Shown: positions 1 through 5,464 of the stretch, piece by piece
How positions within the stretch are numbered: the stretch's first letter is position 1
How the letters are laid out: each line of letters opens with the position of its first letter
Assembly: GCA_964521665.1 (NCBI GenBank)
Contig: CAZFSG010000066.1
Span: 1-5,464, forward strand
DNA from: JANXDG01 sp964521665
GTDB taxonomy: Bacteria > Elusimicrobiota > Endomicrobiia > DTEH01
Direction of reading: 5' to 3'
Length of the DNA: 5,464 bases
The notes under the pieces: model-generated
Database searches by the model: none
What the model was told of the DNA's origin: nothing
The model's input: only the letters and a program-made list of their open reading frames with translations
Translations under genes and position numbers: made by a program

Positions 1-265
1 AAAAAAAATTGTAAAAAATCTTCCATCTAAAGAAATTACAAAATTTTATTGGACTTTACAGGGAAGATACAAAAAAGAGGATCCGTTTAAAAAATCTAAG
101 ATATTATTTTCAGTAAATGGGAAAATAATTTTGCCTAATAACAAAACACAACAATCTTCATCTACCGTAGAGAAAGAAGTAATAATAATCCCTTTGCTTA
201 ATATCGATGAAATAAACAAAAATATAAAACTACTCACTGAACAAATACAACAAATAAATCGCTAA
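1..265 (+). CDS. C-terminal fragment of an unrecognised protein (5' end outside window)
   Basis: A reading frame (codons starting at base 2) is open from the window edge to a TAA at 263-265, giving 87 visible residues and no start within the window. An open run of this length in such AT-rich DNA, with the same AAA/ATA/CAA codon preference as the downstream genes and the same strand, suggests a real gene rather than chance. The visible part begins KKIVKNLPSKEITKFYWTLQ. It then has a basic stretch (GRYKKEDPFKKSK), a probable beta-strand pair (ILFSVNGKIILP), a polar Asn/Gln/Ser-rich linker, a hydrophobic strand (EVIIIPLL), and a final amphipathic helix (about residues 68-87 of the fragment: IDEINKNIKLLTEQIQQINR). 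No membrane segment or catalytic motif is visible. I do not recognise the family and assign no function. It is probably a separate transcription unit from ileS, because a promoter lies between them. Confidence 0.7.
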   Translation, partial: KKIVKNLPSKEITKFYWTLQGRYKKEDPFKKSKILFSVNGKIILPNNKTQQSSSTVEKEVIIIPLLNIDEINKNIKLLTEQIQQINR

Positions 266-300
266 GTTGCTAAAATTACTCAACTATCTTCAAGTAGAAC

Positions 301-328
301 AAAAAAATATAAATAGTTTATACTTTTT
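301..328 (+). terminator. Possible weak AT-only terminator hairpin after the upstream gene
   Basis: TATAAA (308-313) and TTTATA (317-322) form a perfect 6-bp inverted repeat around a TAG loop. It is flanked by an A tract (301-307) and a T tract (324-328) that could extend the stem past a bulged C at 323. The A-tract/hairpin/T-tract layout, 36 bases after the upstream stop, resembles a bidirectional intrinsic terminator. However, the stem has no G-C pair and would be weak, so this is a candidate only. No GC-containing terminator was found in the spacer. Confidence 0.3.
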
Positions 329-414
329 AACTTTTCTATTTTTTAATTTTGAAAATTTTTTTGATGTTGTAGTTATAAAAACATTTTTTTACTGAGAAAA
401 AAACTTGCAAATAC

Positions 415-442
415 TTGATTTATAAATTGATTTTTATATAAT
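415..442 (+). promoter_or_regulatory. Sigma-70-type promoter for the ileS operon
   Basis: TTGATT (415-420) is a good -35 match and TATAAT (437-442) a perfect -10 match, with a 16-base spacer. Transcription would start near 449, giving an untranslated leader of only about 30 bases. An A tract at 397-403 sits where an UP element would lie. AT-rich DNA yields chance -10 matches, but the pairing, spacing and position directly before the ribosome binding site support this one. The short leader leaves no room for a T-box. Confidence 0.65.
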
Positions 443-462
443 AATAGATCAAAAAAGTATAA

Positions 463-469
463 AAGGAGA
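463..469 (+). promoter_or_regulatory. Shine-Dalgarno site of ileS
   Basis: AAGGAGA lies 9 bases before the ATG at 479, a strong match to the anti-Shine-Dalgarno sequence at a normal distance. It fixes the ileS start. It is the only clear ribosome binding site in the window. Confidence 0.85.
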
Positions 470-478
470 AACAAAACA

Positions 479-3313
479 ATGGGTGAAATAGATTATTCTA
501 CTACAGTGAACCTTCCTAAAACGAATTTTTCAATGAAAGCAAACCTTGCTCAAAAAGAACCACAGATTATTAAATTCTGGCAAGAAAATAAAATTTATCA
601 AAAAATTTTACAAAAAAATGTTAACAATCCTGTTTTTATTCTACATGACGGTCCCCCATATGCTAACGGTAGAATACATATTGGTCATGCGTTAAATAAA
701 ATATTAAAAGATATTATTGTGAAATACAAAAGTATGAGCGGTTTTTATTCACCATTTATTCCAGGTTGGGATTGTCATGGTTTACCAATTGAATACCAGC
801 TTTTCAAAGAACTTAAAATTACTAAAGAGCAAATTTCGCAAGTTGAGTTCAGGAAAAAAGCTAAAGATTATGCACAAAAATATGTTGAAATACAAAAAGA
901 AGAGTTTATACGGTTAGGCGTGTTTGGTGATTGGGACAATCCATATTTAACAATGTCTCATCAGTATGAAAAAAATATAATTTCAACATTTACAAAACTT
1001 GTTGAAGAAGGGTATGTTGTGAGACGTAATAAACCAGTATTTTGGTGTATAAACTGTGAAACATCATTAGCTGAAGCTGAGGTTGAATATGAAGATAAAA
1101 CGTCTGATTCAATTTATGTAAAATTTCCAGTTGTACAATTAGCAAGAAATTTTGGGTTTAGAATTGACTTACCTTCTGATAAATTTGTGGACACAGAAAA
1201 ATTATTTATACTTATTTGGACTACTACCCCTTGGACACTTCCTGCAAACTTAGCTTTAGCAATAAAACCTGATGCAAAATATGTTGTAGTAAAAAATGAA
1301 GATGAATACTATATTCTTATCTCAACACGTGTAGAACATCTTGAAAGTATAATTAACAAAAAACTTCCTGTAATTAAAGAATTTTATGGTACAGAAATTG
1401 CTAAAGAACAAAAAGAATCCACTACAATATGTAAACACCCGTTTATTGAACGAGTGTCATATTGTATCCCGTACGAAAATGTTGCAACTGATGAAGGGAC
1501 GGGTGTCATACATATTGCGCCAGGACATGGTGAAGAAGATTATCTTTTAGGAATAAAATACAATTTGCCAATATATTCACCTGTTGATAGTAAAGGTAGG
1601 TTTAATGACGAAATGTTTAAAGCATTAGAACTAAAAATTTATGGTGAACAGGTCTACAAAGCAAATCAAATAATTATTGAATATCTGAAAAAGAAAGACA
1701 AACTTTTGTTTGCAAATAAAATTGTTCATTCATATCCACATTGTTGGCGTTGTAAAAAACCAGTAATATTTCGTGCTACCCCACAATGGTTTTTGTTAAT
1801 AGATAACAAAAATTTAAGACAAAAATTATTAGAAGAAATAAAAAAAGTAAGTTGGATACCAAAAGAAGCTCAAAACAGAATCTCTTCAATGGTAGAATCG
1901 AGGCCGGATTGGTGTTTATCACGACAGAGATACTGGGGTGTTCCTATAGCAGCAATTTATTGTAAAAACTGTGGTACGGTTTATTTAAGAAAGGAGATTT
2001 TACAACAAGTTGAAGAAATTTTTGCAAAAGAAGGTTCTGATAGTTGGTTCATCTATGATGTAGAGAAGTTTTTACCAAAAGGTTTTAAATGTGAAGTTTG
2101 TGGTTCAACAAATTTTGAAAAAGAAAAAGATATTTTAGATGTATGGTATGATTCTTCTGTATCTTATAAAATTCTTGAGTCAATACTTCCAGACACCTCA
2201 TCACAAAATATAATGTATTTAGAAGGTTCAGACCAACATCGTGGATGGTTCCAAGTATCTTTAATCGTATCAACTGCTACACAAAATAAAGCACCATATA
2301 ATGAAGTTTTAACACATGGATTTGTGGTTGACGGTGAAGGTAGAAAAATGTCAAAATCATTAGGTAATGTGGTTGCACCACAGGATATAATTCAACACCA
2401 TGGCGCAGAAATACTACGGTTGTGGACTGCGTCAACAGATTATACTTTAGATGTTAGAATTTCAAAAGAAATTGTTGAAAGGTTAGTAGAAACATATAGA
2501 AAAATTAGAAATACATTAAGATATATACTTGGTAATTTGTATGATTTTATCTTTGAAGAAAAAAATTTTGAGTTCGATCTGTTAGATAAATATATTTTGT
2601 CAAAACTTGTAACTATAGTTGATGAAATAATTGATGCATATGAAAACTACGCGTTTCACAAAGTTGTCAATACTATAACAACCTTTTTTATAAAAGACCT
2701 TTCAAACTTTTATTTTGATGTGTTAAAAGATAAGTTGTATACTTATCCAAAAAGTTCACCACAACGTGTTGCTTCACAAAAAGTTCTTCATACAATTTTT
2801 GTTTCTTTAGTACCATTTCTTTCACCTATTTTATCTTTTACTGCGGAAGAAGCTTGGCAAGAAGCAAAAAAATTAGGTTTTGTAAATGAAGAAAGTGTGT
2901 TTTTAGTTGATCTTACAAAAATTAAACACCGAATTGAAAAATATAAAGATGAAAAATTAGAAAAAGAAATGAAGTTGTTGTTAGAAATAAAAGACGAAGT
3001 TAATCTCCAACTTGAGAAGTTAAGAAAAGATGATATTGTTGGTAGTTCACTCGAAGCTGAAGTTAAACTTAAAATTTTTAACAAAGAATATAAAGATGTT
3101 GTTAAAAAGTTTGAACCTATATTAGCATCGATTTTTATAGTATCATCAGTTAAAATTGAATATTTAGAAGAAGAAGAAAAAAATTTTATAGTAGAAGTAC
3201 ATAAGTTTGATGGTGTTAAATGTCCAAGATGTTGGGTTTATTATAAAAATCTTACTGATAAAGATGTATGCGAGAAATGTGTTAATGCATTAAAAGAATT
3301 AGGTATGTTATGA
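479..3313 (+). CDS. ileS: Isoleucyl-tRNA synthetase
   Basis: This cytoplasmic class I synthetase (944 residues, full length for the bacterial family) charges tRNA-Ile with isoleucine using ATP. The Rossmann catalytic core carries HIGH at 67-70 and KMSKS at 623-627. The CP1 editing domain, which hydrolyses mischarged Val-tRNA-Ile, shows WTTTPWTLPAN (247-257) and GTGVIHIAPGHGEED (340-354), with H345 and D354 at the positions of the known editing residues. Other family signatures are RPDWCLSRQRYWG (475-487) and EGSDQHRGWF (582-591). Cysteine pairs C495/C498 and C538/C541 probably form a zinc ribbon inside the core. A C-terminal CPRCW (915-919) and CEKC (931-934) form the second zinc finger typical of ordinary bacterial IleRS, as opposed to the eukaryote-like, mupirocin-resistant type. 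The motif usually read DVWFDSG is DVWYDSS here (554-560). The ATG at 479 is supported by a strong Shine-Dalgarno site. The stop overlaps the lspA start. Confidence 0.98.
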   Translation: MGEIDYSTTVNLPKTNFSMKANLAQKEPQIIKFWQENKIYQKILQKNVNNPVFILHDGPPYANGRIHIGHALNKILKDIIVKYKSMSGFYSPFIPGWDCHGLPIEYQLFKELKITKEQISQVEFRKKAKDYAQKYVEIQKEEFIRLGVFGDWDNPYLTMSHQYEKNIISTFTKLVEEGYVVRRNKPVFWCINCETSLAEAEVEYEDKTSDSIYVKFPVVQLARNFGFRIDLPSDKFVDTEKLFILIWTTTPWTLPANLALAIKPDAKYVVVKNEDEYYILISTRVEHLESIINKKLPVIKEFYGTEIAKEQKESTTICKHPFIERVSYCIPYENVATDEGTGVIHIAPGHGEEDYLLGIKYNLPIYSPVDSKGRFNDEMFKALELKIYGEQVYKANQIIIEYLKKKDKLLFANKIVHSYPHCWRCKKPVIFRATPQWFLLIDNKNLRQKLLEEIKKVSWIPKEAQNRISSMVESRPDWCLSRQRYWGVPIAAIYCKNCGTVYLRKEILQQVEEIFAKEGSDSWFIYDVEKFLPKGFKCEVCGSTNFEKEKDILDVWYDSSVSYKILESILPDTSSQNIMYLEGSDQHRGWFQVSLIVSTATQNKAPYNEVLTHGFVVDGEGRKMSKSLGNVVAPQDIIQHHGAEILRLWTASTDYTLDVRISKEIVERLVETYRKIRNTLRYILGNLYDFIFEEKNFEFDLLDKYILSKLVTIVDEIIDAYENYAFHKVVNTITTFFIKDLSNFYFDVLKDKLYTYPKSSPQRVASQKVLHTIFVSLVPFLSPILSFTAEEAWQEAKKLGFVNEESVFLVDLTKIKHRIEKYKDEKLEKEMKLLLEIKDEVNLQLEKLRKDDIVGSSLEAEVKLKIFNKEYKDVVKKFEPILASIFIVSSVKIEYLEEEEKNFIVEVHKFDGVKCPRCWVYYKNLTDKDVCEKCVNALKELGML
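3310..3313 (+). promoter_or_regulatory. ATGA stop/start overlap coupling ileS and lspA
   Basis: The lspA ATG (3310-3312) shares bases with the ileS TGA (3311-3313). There is no convincing Shine-Dalgarno site just upstream, only a lone AGG at 3301-3303. Translation of lspA therefore probably depends on ribosomes terminating on ileS. The coupling is inferred; the overlap is seen directly. Confidence 0.7.
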
Positions 3314-3786
3314 TAAAACAAAATTTATACAAAATTAAATGGTTTATATATGTTGTTGGGTTAGTATATATCGACCAACTCACAAAATATCTTGTTAAAA
3401 CAAATTTTAAGTTGTATGAGACAAAACAAATACTTCCTTTTCTTGCGTTGACTTATACTACAAACACAGGTATTGTTTTTGGTTGGTTTCAAACAAAATA
3501 TGCAAATATATTGTTTAGTTTTGTCATTATTATTATTTTGTCAATACTGATTGTTTCGTCAAAAAATTTTGTTAAAGAATTTGGTGGAATTGGGAAAATT
3601 AGTTTGTGTCTAATAATAAGCGGAGGATTAGGGAATCTTGTTGACAGAATTTTTTTTGGTAAAGTTGTAGATTTTATAGATCTTCAATGGAATTATAAAA
3701 ACATATGGCCTGTTTTTAATCTTGCTGATTCTTATGTTTTTATAGGTATATGGTTGTTGATAATTAAGTATTTTTTAAAAAAGTAA
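3310..3786 (+). CDS. lspA: Lipoprotein signal peptidase (signal peptidase II)
   Basis: LspA is an inner-membrane aspartyl protease that removes the signal peptide of prolipoproteins after the lipobox cysteine has been diacylglycerylated. It is the target of globomycin. At 158 residues it has normal length for the family. Four membrane segments can be seen, at about 10-25, 62-83, 97-110 and 136-155. Family motifs appear in order: DQLTK (22-26), TNTGIVFG (51-58, the usual NxGxAFG with Val for Ala), GGLGNLVDR (105-113), VVDFIDL (119-125) and PVFNLADS (134-141). D121 and D140 are the expected catalytic pair, 19 residues apart as in characterised enzymes. The start overlaps the ileS stop, and lgt, which acts one step earlier in the pathway, follows after 13 bases. 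The ileS-lspA pairing is common across bacteria and supports the call. Confidence 0.97.
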   Translation: MIKQNLYKIKWFIYVVGLVYIDQLTKYLVKTNFKLYETKQILPFLALTYTTNTGIVFGWFQTKYANILFSFVIIIILSILIVSSKNFVKEFGGIGKISLCLIISGGLGNLVDRIFFGKVVDFIDLQWNYKNIWPVFNLADSYVFIGIWLLIIKYFLKK

Positions 3787-3799
3787 AAAATAATTTTAT

Positions 3800-4573
3800 A
3801 TGTTTCCAATTTTAATACGAATAGGTAATTTTACATTACGCACATATGGATTGTTTGTAGCGATAGGTGTGCTTTTAGGATACAATTATGTTCGTTATCA
3901 AGGCTATAAACTAAGAAATATAGATCCTTTGTTTTTAAGTAATTTATTGTTTTATACAATCCTTATTGGTTTTTTAGGTGGAAGGTTGCTGTATGTATTG
4001 TTAAATTTTGATTATTATAAAACAAACTTGTTGTCAATAATAAAATTTTGGGAAGGAGGATTGGTTTTTTACGGCGGGTTTATTGCAGGATTGTTGTTTG
4101 GTATATTTTATACTTTGGTTCATAAAAAAAATTTGTTAGATATAATGGATGTTTGTGCGCCAGGATTGTTTTTAGGATTGAGTATAGGACGGCTTGGTTG
4201 TTTTTCAGCAGGATGTTGTTATGGGAAACCAACTGAAAGTTTTTTAGGTGTTATTTTTTTACATCCTGAAAGTTTAGCACCGAATGGTATAAAAATTTAT
4301 CCAACACAGTTGTTTGAAACAGCATACGCGTTTGTTATATTTTTAATTTCGCATTATTTTTTGGTTAAAGACAAGTTTAGATACAGAATATTTTTTATAA
4401 ACGGGATTTTATATTCTGTGTGTAGATTTATAAACGAATTTTATCGTGGGGATGACCGCGGAACATTTTTGGTTAATGTGTTATCACCATCACAAATTAT
4501 ATCTTTGATTATCTTTATCTTGTTTTTTTGTTTAATATTTTATATTTCAAAATGGATAAAAAAGTCTTCATAG
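3800..4573 (+). CDS. lgt: Phosphatidylglycerol:prolipoprotein diacylglyceryl transferase
   Basis: Lgt is a multi-pass inner-membrane enzyme. It transfers diacylglycerol from phosphatidylglycerol to the lipobox cysteine of prolipoproteins, the first step of lipoprotein maturation. The protein has 257 residues, near the usual length, and is hydrophobic throughout with about seven probable membrane segments. The N-terminus (IGNFTLRTYGL, Y16) is the typical Lgt start. The signature region reads GRLGCFSAGCCYG (130-142), with R131 matching the essential Arg of GRxxNF in E. coli Lgt. PTQLFE (168-173) and RFINEFYRGD (209-218) supply the conserved Glu and Arg residues near the C-terminus. The HGG motif reads FYGG (90-93), so Tyr91 stands where E. 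coli has His103. The cysteine-rich signature (C134, C139, C140) marks a known subtype rather than damage. No Shine-Dalgarno site precedes the ATG; the 13-base gap after lspA is almost all A and T. The 3' end overlaps the next gene. Confidence 0.96.
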   Translation: MFPILIRIGNFTLRTYGLFVAIGVLLGYNYVRYQGYKLRNIDPLFLSNLLFYTILIGFLGGRLLYVLLNFDYYKTNLLSIIKFWEGGLVFYGGFIAGLLFGIFYTLVHKKNLLDIMDVCAPGLFLGLSIGRLGCFSAGCCYGKPTESFLGVIFLHPESLAPNGIKIYPTQLFETAYAFVIFLISHYFLVKDKFRYRIFFINGILYSVCRFINEFYRGDDRGTFLVNVLSPSQIISLIIFILFFCLIFYISKWIKKSS

Positions 4574-5463
4574 TAGATAACACAGAACAAAATAATCGTA
4601 TTGATAAATATTTGGTTGAAAAACTAAAAATTTATTCACGCGAGTTTATTAAAGTTCTTTGCAAAAACAAATTTGTTAAAGTTAACAACAAAGTTGTTAA
4701 ACCTTCGTATAAAGTTTGTGTTGGTGATGTAATAGAAATTGAGATACCTCAAAGAAAAGATTATGTTGTTGGCAAAATTGAAAATGTAGAAACAATTTAT
4801 GAAGATGAAGATGTATTAGTGCTTAATAAACCACCATTTCTTAAAGTACATCCTGCAAAAAAATTTGATAAAGATGTTACATTACTTGATTTGTTGTATA
4901 GTAAAATACCTTATGTTAAAAACGACTCTTGGCCGTTAGAAAGACCGTTTTTAGTGCATAGGTTGGATAAAGAAACATCAGGCGTTATAATAATTGCGAA
5001 AAATCCTCAAGTTCAACTTGAATTAGCAAAACAGTTTCAACAACGAGAGATAAAAAAAGTGTATCGTGCGATAGTGTCAAATGTGCCAAAAATAAAAGAT
5101 GGGTTAATAATTGCTCCAATTGAAAAACGAGGTAATATTTCTTTTGTATCTTCTAGTGGGAAACATGCAGAAACATTGTTTAAAATTTTATCGAAAACAG
5201 AAAAGTTTGCTTGTTTAGAACTTTATCCAAAAACTGGTAGAACACATCAAATCAGGACACATTTAAAATTTATCAATTGTCCAATAATTGGTGATACAAA
5301 ATATGGTGGTGTGGATAAAATTGAAGGAAAAAGAGTTCCAAGGATGATGCTGCATGCGTATAGTATAGAATTTTATCATAATAGGAGAAAACAATGGTTA
5401 AAATTTATTGCAGAGCCGCCAGAAGATTTCAAATTTTTTTTATCTTACTTGTCATTGGAATAA
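4552..5463 (+). CDS. RluA/RluD-family 23S rRNA pseudouridine synthase
   Basis: This cytoplasmic enzyme converts specific uridines of large-subunit rRNA to pseudouridine. An N-terminal S4-like RNA-binding domain spans about residues 14-66 (NRIDKYL at 15-21, then FVKVNNKVVK and the GDVIEIEIP strand). The RluA-type catalytic domain follows. It shows YEDEDVLVLNKPP (83-95), KVHP (98-101), VHRLDKETSG (135-144) with catalytic D139, KTGRTHQIRTHL (227-238) and MLHAYSIEF (266-274). With the ATG at 4552 the protein has 303 residues, normal for S4-containing members. An in-frame TTG at 4528 would add 8 residues, but the ATG gives the usual family N-terminus and is preferred. Neither start has a Shine-Dalgarno site. 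The gene overlaps the lgt end (4552-4573), so translation is probably coupled. Domain order is that of RluD or RluC; the target site cannot be decided from sequence alone, so no symbol is given. The stop is one base before the window end. Confidence 0.95.
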   Translation: MDKKVFIVDNTEQNNRIDKYLVEKLKIYSREFIKVLCKNKFVKVNNKVVKPSYKVCVGDVIEIEIPQRKDYVVGKIENVETIYEDEDVLVLNKPPFLKVHPAKKFDKDVTLLDLLYSKIPYVKNDSWPLERPFLVHRLDKETSGVIIIAKNPQVQLELAKQFQQREIKKVYRAIVSNVPKIKDGLIIAPIEKRGNISFVSSSGKHAETLFKILSKTEKFACLELYPKTGRTHQIRTHLKFINCPIIGDTKYGGVDKIEGKRVPRMMLHAYSIEFYHNRRKQWLKFIAEPPEDFKFFLSYLSLE

Positions 5464-5464
5464 A

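Larger units (their letters stand above)
479..5463 (+). other. Probable four-gene operon ileS-lspA-lgt-rlu
   Basis: All four genes share a strand. The junctions are a 4-base overlap, a 13-base gap and a 22-base overlap, leaving no room for internal promoters or terminators outside coding sequence. The only good promoter is upstream of ileS. The transcript therefore mixes translation functions (ileS, rRNA modification) with the lipoprotein-processing pair lgt and lspA. The 3' end of the operon is not in the window. Confidence 0.8.

Noticed and set aside
46..237. Minus-strand open frame of 63 codons
   Set aside because: It lies wholly opposite the better-supported plus-strand fragment ending at 265. 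Its residue make-up is that of an antisense shadow of Lys- and Glu-rich coding sequence, and no ribosome binding site is visible.
265..285. Hairpin AGTTG/CAACT just after the upstream stop codon as a terminator
   Set aside because: The stem is only 5 bp with an 11-base loop and is not followed by a T tract on the plus strand.
384..403. T7/A7 hairpin (loop ACTGAG) as a terminator or regulatory structure
   Set aside because: The stem is pure T-A and has no following T tract. It lies just upstream of the promoter, where the A tract is better explained as an UP-like element or simple base composition.
2085..2273. Minus-strand open frame of 62 codons inside ileS
   Set aside because: It is antisense to the conserved catalytic core of IleRS and shows no recognisable domain or start signal.
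2788..3084. Minus-strand open frame of 98 codons inside ileS
   Set aside because: The Ser/Phe/Leu-rich composition is what results from reading Lys/Glu-rich coding DNA backwards. The plus strand encodes a conserved IleRS C-terminal region.
4528..4551. Eight-residue N-terminal extension of the pseudouridine synthase from a TTG codon
   Set aside because: The ATG at 4552 gives a normal family N-terminus. The TTG has no Shine-Dalgarno site and would deepen the overlap with lgt, so the ATG is preferred.

Overview
The window is low-GC bacterial chromosomal DNA. It is dominated by one plus-strand gene cluster: ileS (isoleucyl-tRNA synthetase), lspA (prolipoprotein signal peptidase II), lgt (prolipoprotein diacylglyceryl transferase) and an RluA/RluD-family 23S rRNA pseudouridine synthase. 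Codon choice is strongly AT-biased throughout (AAA, ATA, TTA, GAA), with no compositional break between genes. The source is clearly bacterial. A deep-branching AT-rich lineage such as Elusimicrobiota (Endomicrobia-like), or a relative of the deltaproteobacterial type, fits the form of the ileS and lgt proteins. That placement is a recollection-based guess, not shown by the sequence.

Layout: positions 1-265 hold the C-terminal end of an unrecognised gene cut by the window edge. Positions 266-478 are a 213-base intergenic spacer. It contains an AT-only hairpin flanked by A and T tracts (possible weak terminator of the upstream gene), then a good sigma-70-type promoter (TTGATT, 16-base spacer, TATAAT) and a clear Shine-Dalgarno site for ileS. 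From 479 to 5463 the four genes follow one another with almost no space: a 4-base ATGA overlap (ileS/lspA), a 13-base gap (lspA/lgt) and an overlap of about 22 bases (lgt/rlu). No promoter or terminator is visible between them, so they are read as one operon. The window ends one base after the last stop codon, so any terminator or further operon gene lies outside.

Functional logic: lgt and lspA carry out the first two steps of bacterial lipoprotein maturation. Lgt adds diacylglycerol to the lipobox cysteine, and LspA then cleaves the signal peptide. ileS and the pseudouridine synthase serve translation. Linkage of ileS with lspA is widespread in bacteria. The whole set looks like core housekeeping. 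I found no mobile element, CRISPR array, RNA gene, or evidence of a novel system. The points most worth a second look are the unidentified upstream fragment, the Tyr in place of the usual His in the Lgt HGG motif, and the lack of Shine-Dalgarno sites for the three downstream genes.
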